Shown in pieces: positions 18,655 to 27,214 of a stretch of 64,000 nucleotides of DNA. The notes under the pieces were generated by a model that was not told the origin of the DNA, made no database searches, and saw nothing but the letters and a program-made list of their open reading frames with translations. Positions within the stretch are counted from its first letter, which is position 1, and the number at the start of each line of letters is the position of its first letter. This DNA comes from Chondrus crispus. Its lineage: Eukaryota > Rhodophyta > Florideophyceae > Gigartinales > Gigartinaceae. A program made the position numbers and the translations under genes. Location: the NCBI RefSeq assembly GCF_000350225.1, contig NW_005179013.1:62001-126000 (forward strand). Direction: 5' to 3'.

Positions 18655-18655
18655 C

Positions 18656-19325
18656 TGTAGCATAAACACCCCCAGCGATAGGGGTGTATGCGCAGTTCGA
18701 CCGAGACCCTTGTCGATCGGGAAGACGGGGGTGAAGCAGGACACCAGCTAACGGCACCGGGCAGCGGGCCCGGGTAGCGTGGTAGAGCGGGAACGGGGAG
18801 GACGCCGGTACGCGCGAGCGGTTCGACGCCTCGACGCCCCGGCGCGGTACTGGGTAACGATCCAGTACCGACGGGCGGAGGCGGAGCCGGCTCGTGGGCG
18901 TACCGCGCGCGTCCTCAACCCGCGCTCGGTGCCGCTTCTAAGGTAATTAGCGAGCGTTACCTTAGAATAAGCGGGAAGTCGGACCTTGACGGTCGGTGGG
19001 TGACAAGTCCGTCCTTTTCCTCCTCCACCGCCGCCGGTCCGCTCCATATTTAATGTACATAATAACCTGTCATAATAGTACAGTACCGATGTACTGTAGC
19101 GACGTACTGTAGCGGTCGGTCGACACTGTAATGCTGTCAGCCATCGGGGCTGACAGTACACGTGTGTGTGCGCGCTCTTCGGTCCCGCGCGTACACGTGT
19201 ACACGTGCGCCCCCTGTACTCGGGGGTACACGTAGTGGTACTGTAGAGCATCGAGCCCTACAGTAACCGATCCGATTCTGAGTTGATCTAATCTAAAATA
19301 AAGCCCCAGGGGGGGTTATACTACA
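18656..19325 (-). repeat. Gypsy LTR, upstream (5') copy in element orientation
   Basis: This 670-bp copy has the same ends as the LTR at 3849 (TGTAGCATAA ... TTATACTACA). It is nearly identical to it over the first ~390 bp. The remaining U3 part is different and instead matches the internal fragment at 7711. It contains repeated TACTGTAG motifs, GTACACGTGTACACGTG boxes and an ATTTAAT TATA-like stretch near 19050. Confidence 0.9.
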
Positions 19326-20972
19326 GATTTCAGTTCAGGCGAGGGCAAACTATGGAGAAAGTGTGCATCAGTACTAATCAGCTGTAAAATTCTTGAGTCT
19401 GGTTCTTGAAAACTTGAAGGGTACTCCGACCCTAGGCCGCCAGTCCAACCTACTGGCAAAGGCCTTTAGGGTATACGACCCTCGGCGCGGAGTCCGCCCC
19501 ACTCCGGAGAGGTGGCCGTTTCAGCAGTCTAAACAAACACAGGCCCTGCGTTTGCTGGCTATAACTTCGTTCGGGATATCCACCGAGTTTATCAGTTGAT
19601 AACCAAGGCCGGTCCTTACCCTATAGAAGTGTTCACCTTGACGTTCCAAGCAGCCACAGACAACCAACAGTAATGTCAATCTAATCCCCTTACCGAGCAA
19701 CCGACGTAGTGTTCCTGTTAGTCTTGATAAATTGACGACCGATCTCCAGGATTGGGCTACTTTTGCTTAAGCCACCAACGTACCCACGCAATGCAGCGAT
19801 TAGTCGGATTTCAGATTCGAGTGCAGCCTACTCCGAAGAGGACACTATACCGGGCGCGGGGTTTTAACCGTTCGGTCACTATTCCCTGTAACGTCGTTGT
19901 CTAGCACAGTCAATGCGTGAACAAAGATTGCTATTCGAGAGTATCCTGCATAACAGTACAACTGGGTGCCCAGGGCATTAACTGTTCCAACGCCAGGTGC
20001 CAATACACCAGCCACGCGAGACTTGCTAGGTCCCTGCTCGCCTTTTGCGAGATCACGCAAGACGAATATTTCGGCGAGCCGTAGCACCAGATCCAATGAG
20101 AATTATCAATAAACTTGAGCAGGAATCACGACGAGTTTTAGAAGTGTTTGAGTGACCGACAGCCTTTGGGCGGGTGTGTGCTCTGACGAGTGTCACGGCA
20201 ACTGCAGTTCGGGAATAAGGAGTGAGGTGTGATGACAGTAGATGCACAATTAGAATGTTTGAATGTGCGAGGCTCCAGTGTTGGGCTAGTTGGGAGCGAT
20301 GGTGTGCAGCGAGGCAGAGTTGTGCTGCGTCGAGAGGCGGAGCGGTATCGAGCCCGAAAGGCAGTGCGGTATCGAGCCCGGAAGGCAGGGCAGTATCGAG
20401 CCCGGAAGGCATGGCGGTGCTGGGCCGGAAATGCGGACCGGAGCAGAGCACAGAAGACGAGGCAGCCCCGAGCGGGAGGAGGGGCGTTGCCGAGCGACAA
20501 GAGGAGCGGTGCCGAGCGAAAGAGGCGGCGGCAGTTCCGGGAGAGAGAGAGGCGGGGCGATGCCGAGCGAGAGAGGCGGAGCGGTGCCGAGAGAGGAAGG
20601 CGGAGCGGTGTAGGGCGGGAGGTTGGTAGTAAACACAGTACTTACTAATTAGTGTCGTACAATGTGAGATTCTGTTCGCTACAGGCCTTCGACCGGCCTG
20701 TTTCTTCCTTTGGCGCTGTCCGTCGCCGGAGAGTGCGCAAAAAGAGAAGAGGTTTCTGCAAAAAGAGTCGTCGGTGAGCAAGCGGCGGTCGCAAGCCAGG
20801 GACGAGCTCACTTTATTAGGAGCTGGAAAGTAGTAGAAGTTGATTGAATCACCTGAAAATAAACCCAAATAAAAGACTAAACGGAACCAAGCGAGCACTA
20901 TATTCTAGACATCTATTGTCAAGAATGTGAGAGTGCATTCCTACCCCGTCACCATTATACTAGTGGTAGAGT
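19326..20972. other. Non-genic stretch right of the Gypsy element
   Basis: No supported gene. The only long frame (281 codons on the minus strand, 20053-20898) is created by the minisatellite and has no recognisable domain. A 7-bp hairpin (ACAGGCC/GGCCTGT) lies at about 20672. The sequence left of 19326 does not continue the Copia LTR interrupted at 3848, as far as I can read. Confidence 0.5.
20330..20630. repeat. GC-rich minisatellite with ~27-bp units
   Basis: The first part repeats GGTATCGAGCCCGGAAGGCA-like 27-bp units at least three times. The second part repeats GGCGGAGCGGTGCCGAG-type units. A unit length divisible by three keeps frames open on both strands and explains the several overlapping spurious ORFs here. 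Confidence 0.75.
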
Positions 20973-21596
20973 AAATGAGTAAATTTTTGAATTTTGGAGA
21001 TAGATTTGGTCACGAGCAGCTCTAGTGTCTAGGTGACAAATGGCCTTATATGAGGTCACTTTTCAACTTAATTTTTCTCGACTTGTGCTAGCTGAACAAA
21101 ATGGAAAAAGATACTCTTGCGACCGCAGTTGACTTCTGCGCTGTGGAAGGGTGGAGCTTGGTGAGGTCTGCACGTCCTTTCCAGGCTTTTTGAGAATACC
21201 TAAAGAAGAAGCTTTTTTAAAGAACATCAAAACGTTTTTTGTTGATATCTTCGAAACCAAAACGCCTGTTTAAAATATCTTCCGATTGTTGAAACTATAT
21301 TAGATTCTTAGTATTTCTGTGTATTCATAACTGCTATCCCGATGTTTTGCAGGAAGCTATTGCCGAGGGAATATTGGTTAAAGAAATGGTGTCTAAACTG
21401 ATTTTATAAAATTTCGATTTAATGTATACTTTTTTGCAAAAAAAAACCCGGCCTCATATGAGGCCAAGCCTGACCTCATATGAGGCAAATTGCCGGTCGT
21501 CTAAACACTAGTGGAGTGAGTATCTCTAAAAAATTTACCATTTTGAGTAAATCTATCTCCAAGCAGCCGACCGGATGGAGACAGATTTACTCATTT
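20973..21596. mobile_element. Fold-back (MITE-like) element with composite inverted ends
   Basis: Left end AAATGAGTAAAT (20973-20984) and TGGAGATAGATTT (20995-21007) recur as exact reverse complements at 21585-21596 and 21549-21561, in the expected inverted order. Further inside, copies of the palindrome CCTCATATGAGG occur at 21452 and 21474, with a variant at 21044. There is no transposase ORF and no clear target duplication. A related sequence in inverted orientation occurs at 63583. Confidence 0.55.
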
Positions 21597-22410
21597 GCGC
21601 AAATAGAGATGCGAGTAGAATTGCGCCACTTGGAAAAATTACCAAAAACCCACGCCAATTCTATTGACTTGGCGCGAGGAGCAATGTTCTCTGTGCACAG
21701 GGAACACACTGTTTTCTGTGCACAGGGAACACCCCCAACACCCCCATCCCAAGCTGAATTTACCGGCCACTGCCATCCTCCTGCATTCTTCCTGACGCCT
21801 TCCCTTCTCCCTTTCCTCCTCCTCTCCTCCCCGCCCTTCCTCCAGGGCATGATGGTGTCATGTGGGGCTTGAGGAGATGGGAACCGGAGACGTCCCCCAC
21901 AGTATATCCGTACAGCACCACCTCTACCATCCCTCGTACTGGATAACCGTCACGGCTGCCGAAAGATCCAATCACTGCACAACACGTTTGAATTTGCCCT
22001 CTAACCGGTAGTGTTACGGCCCTCAGGGCAATCTTCCCAGACTCTGGAACGGGTCTGAACGGGTCTCAGGGCGATGTGCAGGTGACGCACAACTCCTCGT
22101 GTAGACGACGGCTCCTGTAGTGTAGACGTTTCCCCACTGAACCCGCAATTCGCGCCGTACCTGCCGTCGTAATTCGCACCGAACCTCTAAATATCCTTCT
22201 CTCACTTCGCCTGCCCACGTGCACGGCAGGCATTTCATGTTACAACTCACCATTGTTTTTAGAGCGATTGCCTGCAGTCGCATGCCCCTGCGCCATTACT
22301 TCCGTTACACAGTAGTCACCATCGATTAGCACGTCTCCGCAGTTTCCTTTTTACAACTCACTCAATTTGGCAAGTACATCCAATCTAACGATGCTACCAG
22401 CCACCTCCGT
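21597..22410. other. Intergenic region downstream of the Cys-repeat gene
   Basis: No coding potential is supported. CTGTGCACAGGGAACAC is directly repeated with a 25-bp period near 21691-21732. A pyrimidine-rich tract follows at about 21780-21840. Nothing else is seen. Confidence 0.5.
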
Positions 22411-24954
22411 TTAAAGACCGAGTTTGACTGCGAAAGAAATCATATTTTCCTCCGCCTTCGTCCCGTACCTAGCCGCCAACGCCAAGAACTCCAACCCACT
22501 CGTCTTCGAGTTCACCCTCATCCCCTTCTTAAACTTCGGGCTGTTCACGAGCATCGTCCGCTTCTCGCATCCGACCTTCTCGCAATATGTCCCCATCATC
22601 ATCGTCTCCCCTTCATACATCACCATATGTCCCCGCGTCGCGCAGCTCCCGGACGCATCGCATACAACTCTAGCCCATCTGTGCTTGAGGAAGACCAACT
22701 CCCTCTGTCCCAAGTGCCTCAGAGCTTCAGAGTCAATGCAAACGTCATCCTCCTCGTTTCCCTCACTCGACACTTGTGGGAACCCTGGCGCAGGTGTAAA
22801 CTCGCTCCCTACCGTTTCCGTTTCTTCGCCGAAGGGCGGGCTGCTAGATTCGGCATCATCGGTACCGCTAGGAATTTCGTCGCCGGGCGGTAGAACACTT
22901 GAATCCTGGTCGGCATCTGGTCCTACAGAATCGTCATCAACTGGGTCTTCTGAGCTTGTCGGTCCAGACACTCCATCACCAACGGCGGATTCCGATGATT
23001 CTTGAGAGTCATTGGCTCCAGCGTTCTCCCCTGATTCATCAGAAGGGTTGGTGCCATCTGTAGGATCTCCTGAGCCATCGCCTGGTACGGTATCCTCCTC
23101 ATCGACTGGTGGCCCAGCCGTATCACCAGTCCCAGATTCGCTGTCGTCCGAAGAGGAAGGCGTGTTCGGCGTCGGCCTACCAGGACGGGAAGGCCTGCCC
23201 GGTCGAGGGCGGTCCGAAGAGGAAGGTGTGTTCGGCGTCGGTCTACCAGGGCGAGAAGGCCTGCCAGGTCGAGGGCGGTCGTCCGAACCAGGGCCTCCAT
23301 TTCCACTACCAGGTCGATTCCCACTACCTGGCCGATTGGGGCGGGGAGCCCCTGGTACTGGCGCACTCGCGCCATTCTCAGGGGACGGGAGGAGTGTGTC
23401 TTCGACAGTCTCCGTGGAAGAATCGTCGGGATTTTCAAGGTCTGGCCTCACATTCACGTCCTCAGGTGATGGTGCAGAGGAGGGCTCAACCGCACCTCCA
23501 TTTCCTGGTTTGCTTGATCCGGGGGTGGCCCCAGTTTCATCCGCGTTTCCAGGTGCTCCTTCTTCGGCAGAGGCTTTCAGATTCTCCCCATCTCCGGGCG
23601 CTCCTTGCTCTGAAGGCGTCTCAAAAGATTCTGATGGAGATACGCCTTCAGGAGTCACCTCAGCGCCACCGGCAGTACTAGGCTTGGGTTTGGCTCCACC
23701 TGTGCCAATCTCGTCGGCACTGGGTTCAGCAACTACTCCTGATTCCTCCGGAGATTCTGAGCTCCCTCCAGCGGAAGGTGGTTCACGCGGCGAATTAGGG
23801 CCCTCCTGAACACCCGGAGCTGAGGGACCAGAATCATCCTGATCCCCGGTGGGACTTTCGGGTACCGTCTCATCAGCGTCTTCGGGTAGTGGCGTCAAGG
23901 CCGCATCCGGTTCACTCGGAGAACCAGCAGGCCCGAATTCCACAATAGAGTCGAATCTGTCGGCCATTGCTTTTGACAAGCATATTCTGCCACTGACGAT
24001 ACTAGTGTCTGCGCACACTTCGCCTTCGTCGCACTCTGTTGAATTGACGCAAGCTGGGTCCTCCGGTGGCAGACACACGCAGGGTTGGTTTCCGTCGCAT
24101 ACATCGACATTCGGAAGATTGAAAAAGGCGCATTGACGACCACCTTCGCATCCGGCGTTCGTTTCACATGAGTCTAGAGTTAACCCCGTGGACAGTGGGC
24201 CGTCTGATATTTCTTGAACACCAGGGGCGTTGGTGCTGGCCTCCTTCGAAATGCATCCAGCAATAGGTTCGATAGGTGTTTCAGCGCAGATCTCTCCCTC
24301 ATCACATTCAGATGCATTGAAGCAGGCTGAGTTCTCTGCCAAACAGATGCAAGGTTCCCTTCCACGACAGGGATCGAAACTGCTGACAAGCCCTGAAAAT
24401 AAGCACGTTCTATCCCCCTGGCAATCTCCGTCTGTGCTGCAATAATCCACACTAAGTCCTCCCGTCGGATTGCCAATAGGTCTGGATGGGGAAACTTCTT
24501 CAGCAAAGACTTGATTTTCTGCAATGGCGGCAGATGCGCAGATTGGCTCTGGGTTGGCAAACACCCTCGCGCACACTTCCCCATCCACACACTCCGAAGA
24601 CGTTTCGCATTGCTCCGGAATGGGAGGTAGGCAAACGCAGCGTCCATCGACCTCACACGGCTGGCCCGCGGGGCCCGAAAAGGGTGAACAAGTCCGCCCA
24701 GCCTGGCACGACGCCGCGCCTCCGCATGGATCAAGGGTTAGGCCTCCAGATGTTTGGTTCGCTCTCTGCCTTTCGTGCGTGATAAGGTTCGGAACCCTTT
24801 CTGACATACGAGGTCGACGAACAGAAAGGGTTTTGACGGGGAGGTTAGATGTCCATTGGAAGGTGGAAAGCGGAAGTTGCAGAGTTATCGGGGCCGCATC
24901 TGAGTTGAAGAAAATGGCCAAGCAAAGGCACAGAATGTTGGTGAGGCGATGCAT
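22411..24954 (-). CDS. Secreted protein with three ten-cysteine modules, Ser/Pro/Glu-rich stalk and a C-terminal Cys domain
   Basis: The start is ATG 24954. Residues 1-21 form a signal peptide (hydrophobic core LCLCLAIFF, ending SDAA). Three modules follow at about 72-141, 167-235 and 258-327. Each has ten cysteines with nearly the same spacing (6-6-11/12-6-2-7/8-6-6-11) and shared blocks CVCLPP and ECDEGEVCA. Residues 340-734 are low complexity, rich in Ser, Pro, Gly, Glu and Asp, and contain a 22-residue tandem duplication with RPGRPSRPGRPTP. Residues about 735-847 form a compact domain with five cysteines (VCIDSEALRHLG ... MYEGETMMMGTYC). The overall plan resembles an extracellular or cell-wall protein: disulphide-bonded head, flexible stalk and distal domain. 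I do not recognise the C-terminal domain. No membrane anchor follows it. Function is unknown; a wall, matrix or binding role is inference. Confidence 0.85.
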   Translation of the reverse strand: MHRLTNILCLCLAIFFNSDAAPITLQLPLSTFQWTSNLPVKTLSVRRPRMSERVPNLITHERQRANQTSGGLTLDPCGGAASCQAGRTCSPFSGPAGQPCEVDGRCVCLPPIPEQCETSSECVDGEVCARVFANPEPICASAAIAENQVFAEEVSPSRPIGNPTGGLSVDYCSTDGDCQGDRTCLFSGLVSSFDPCRGREPCICLAENSACFNASECDEGEICAETPIEPIAGCISKEASTNAPGVQEISDGPLSTGLTLDSCETNAGCEGGRQCAFFNLPNVDVCDGNQPCVCLPPEDPACVNSTECDEGEVCADTSIVSGRICLSKAMADRFDSIVEFGPAGSPSEPDAALTPLPEDADETVPESPTGDQDDSGPSAPGVQEGPNSPREPPSAGGSSESPEESGVVAEPSADEIGTGGAKPKPSTAGGAEVTPEGVSPSESFETPSEQGAPGDGENLKASAEEGAPGNADETGATPGSSKPGNGGAVEPSSAPSPEDVNVRPDLENPDDSSTETVEDTLLPSPENGASAPVPGAPRPNRPGSGNRPGSGNGGPGSDDRPRPGRPSRPGRPTPNTPSSSDRPRPGRPSRPGRPTPNTPSSSDDSESGTGDTAGPPVDEEDTVPGDGSGDPTDGTNPSDESGENAGANDSQESSESAVGDGVSGPTSSEDPVDDDSVGPDADQDSSVLPPGDEIPSGTDDAESSSPPFGEETETVGSEFTPAPGFPQVSSEGNEEDDVCIDSEALRHLGQRELVFLKHRWARVVCDASGSCATRGHMVMYEGETMMMGTYCEKVGCEKRTMLVNSPKFKKGMRVNSKTSGLEFLALAARYGTKAEENMISFAVKLGL
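23148..23283 (-). repeat. 66-bp tandem duplication inside the stalk-coding region
   Basis: Two adjacent ~66-bp units, each containing GAAGAGGAAGG and GTGTTCGGCGTCGG (plus strand), differ at only a few bases. They encode the duplicated Arg-Pro-Gly stalk segment. The length keeps the frame, which suggests recent expansion of the stalk. Confidence 0.85.
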
Positions 24955-25239
24955 GATGGTGAGCTAAGCAGCCGGAAGAACACTTGACTACGCGCTAGTG
25001 TCCTAGGATGGTGCTGGTGTGATGATGAGTGGTGGGGCAACCTGTGGGCTCTTTTACCAGGTAGGCTGCGTTGTATGCCGATGTGTTTTAAAACAAGAAG
25101 TCTGTTAATCCGTATCGTGCAGCTGTAAAGAGGGTGGTCCGATTCTGTGAAACTTCAGATGCAATCATGCACACAGATCGTGGCAGAACGTATGGCAACC
25201 ACATGCCGCAATGCGCGCAGGTGTCATTGTCCGGCACGT

Positions 25240-25355
25240 ACAGGATGCTGGCACAAGCATAGGTTGACACCAATGGTACGGGAGATCGGTGCCTCGCACA
25301 GGATGCTGGCACAAGCATAGGTTGACACCAATGGTACTGGAGATCGGTGCCTCGC
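25240..25355. repeat. 58-bp tandem duplication
   Basis: Two head-to-tail copies (25240-25297 and 25298-25355) start ACAGGATGCTGGCACAAGCA and end GGTGCCTCGC. They differ at one base (GGTACG versus GGTACT). The near-identity suggests a recent event. Confidence 0.95.
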
Positions 25356-26079
25356 CGACGTACGTGGTCGGGCAGCGAAGCTAGCCTTGTCCTTGTCCTC
25401 TGGCCTGCTCTACCAGGGTATCGCCTTGAACACTACCAAGGGTACTGTAGGTATAAAATGCCGCACGACTATGTGCAGACCAATTCTACATGTGCCCGCG
25501 ATCGAAGAGTCGATCCATCTGCTCCACGCTTTTGAGGTCAACGGCCTGGAAAGTAAATCGAGCAGGGATGAGCGAGGAGGAGGGAGGTTTTGATTTCATG
25601 ACGTTGACGAACAGGTGCGTGGGTGGGGCGGCTGCTACGTGGAGTCAACCCGTCGCAAGAGCTCTACCAGTTGGTCTTGAGCCCCAGTTACTGTACAGCG
25701 CCATACAGTGCACTGCACAGCGTATTCAGTGTTGTATTGTATGATGTACCCTTGGTGCTGTACGTCATTGGGTTTGGTCGAAACGTGTCAAGTCGGTCGC
25801 GTGTCATCATGTCTCGGCTAATTCTACGTCACCCGCTGAATGTTACCTGTGCTCACGGACCATACATAGCGTCCGACGGATTGGGAGTGCACACCCTGTG
25901 GCACAGGAGTCCGTCCAGTATGGTATCAAAATATACCTTTACAGGTCCTCCATTCTGTACAGGCAGCGTTTTACCCGACGGTGTCCTCGCCGCACTTGTT
26001 GCCGGACATGCAGCGTTGTGTAAACCTTTTCTTTCCTCGCTTCTCACGAGCCTCTACTGTACAGCTTCGACATGTGTGC

Positions 26080-26196
26080 CACAGTAAAGTCAAGAGACTT
26101 CTTCCCAGGAAGACTTTACTGTGTCTCTTGACTTTACTGTGTCAAGAGACTTCTTCTTCCCAGGAAGACTTTACTGTGTCTCTTGACTTTACTGTG
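26080..26196. repeat. Inverted-repeat cluster (18-bp perfect stem, second arm duplicated)
   Basis: CACAGTAAAGTCAAGAGA (26080-26097) is the exact reverse complement of 26124-26141 and again of 26179-26196. The intervening TTCTTCCCAGGAAG block is duplicated as well. RNA or DNA from this stretch can form two alternative hairpins. It lies between the Cys-repeat gene and SAC3. Confidence 0.9.
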
Positions 26197-27214
26197 GTGG
26201 GACCACCACATGCTCACCATGTGGCGTAAATTACTGGGTGCGTGCTGCCGTACTACAGTACTGTACTTGTACGGTATATAAATAAACTCGAGTTCTCTTT
26301 CCGATTCCCGTGTCAAAAAGCTCATGAAACCCTACTGCAGACCCTATACAATTGCGAACTGATGCATTGTACTCGCAGTTACACGTACGGCTGTTTCCAT
26401 TACAGACCTGTCCTTGCCCTCCTCGCGTTTAAGAGGAGCCCAATTACTGAAGCACTGTACTGGGCATTCGCATACCATTCGTTACCGCAAAATTTTCGTT
26501 AAGACACGACAACTGTCCCGTGCTATACATCTTCAACATATGGTCGATCGAATCCTTTGCCCTGGACCGGCATTCTTTGCATGAACCAGGAGCGTGACCA
26601 ATAAGGCTGCACATGTGAGAGAAGCATCAAACAATGAGAAGGAACTGCCATGCAGTCTTCACTCCTAATAAGCGTTAACTGGGCGTCTTTCTCTCGATGG
26701 GCCTAACGTTGCGCTGATCCAGCCCCTCTTCAATAATGTGATTCCCCTACCTCCGGCAATTTCAAAATGCCTTGCATTATTCATAGTTTTTAGTTAGTTT
26801 AGTCATAGTTAAATGCCCATCAGGCCAAAAATTTGTGCTTCTAGCAGGTTTTGTACAAGTTCAGTGAAGCACGTGTGATTCTCGACACGGAAGACGTTCC
26901 TGCTAACCACAATCCGAAAAATCAGCAGCCAAAACGACAAAAGTTGCAGACCTTGATGTGATGCAGTGCGCCGCTTCAGAATATTTACCGTCAGGAGGAA
27001 CAGCACCGTCGTAGCGAACGGCATGAGATTCCATCTTCCTTATTGAGTCCTTATGTTTCGCAATAAACCAATTGACAGAGGTGCCTGTCCAGCGATTTAT
27101 CTTTCAGGCCTGACATTCCGACTGGAACACATTTTCTCCTCACCCCCACTGGCCCTCGCAAGACTGTCTCTCGCAACAAGACATGTCGTTAAAAAAGTTT
27201 CTCTTACAAGGGCA

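Larger units (their letters stand above)
3849..19325 (-). mobile_element. Large chimeric Ty3/Gypsy (chromovirus-type) LTR retrotransposon with an additional antisense ORF
   Basis: LTR-like sequences beginning TGTAGCATAA and ending TTATACTACA bound the region at 3849-4485 and 18656-19325. Read on the minus strand the order is LTR, gag (18575-16005), pol (to 11284), about 4 kb of apparently non-coding DNA containing a third LTR fragment, an 889-codon ORF in opposite orientation, a purine tract and LTR. The 15.5 kb length is large for a Gypsy element. The five bases before the left LTR (ATGTA) and after the right LTR (GATTT) do not match, and the U3 parts of the two LTRs differ. The structure therefore looks recombined rather than the direct result of one insertion. 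Confidence 0.85.
24955..27214. other. 2.3-kb intergenic region with local duplications and palindromes
   Basis: No supported gene; all frames are short and without recognisable domains. It contains a 58-bp tandem duplication (25240-25355), an inverted-repeat cluster (26080-26196) and an isolated TATATAAATA near 26275. The part left of 24955+200 should hold the promoter of the Cys-repeat gene. Confidence 0.5.

Noticed and set aside
20053..20898. 281-codon minus-strand ORF
   Set aside because: It is held open by the 27-bp minisatellite, with parallel open frames on the other strand and no domain.
23012..23809. 265-codon plus-strand ORF opposite the Cys-repeat gene
   Set aside because: Antisense of the low-complexity stalk; no signal of its own.
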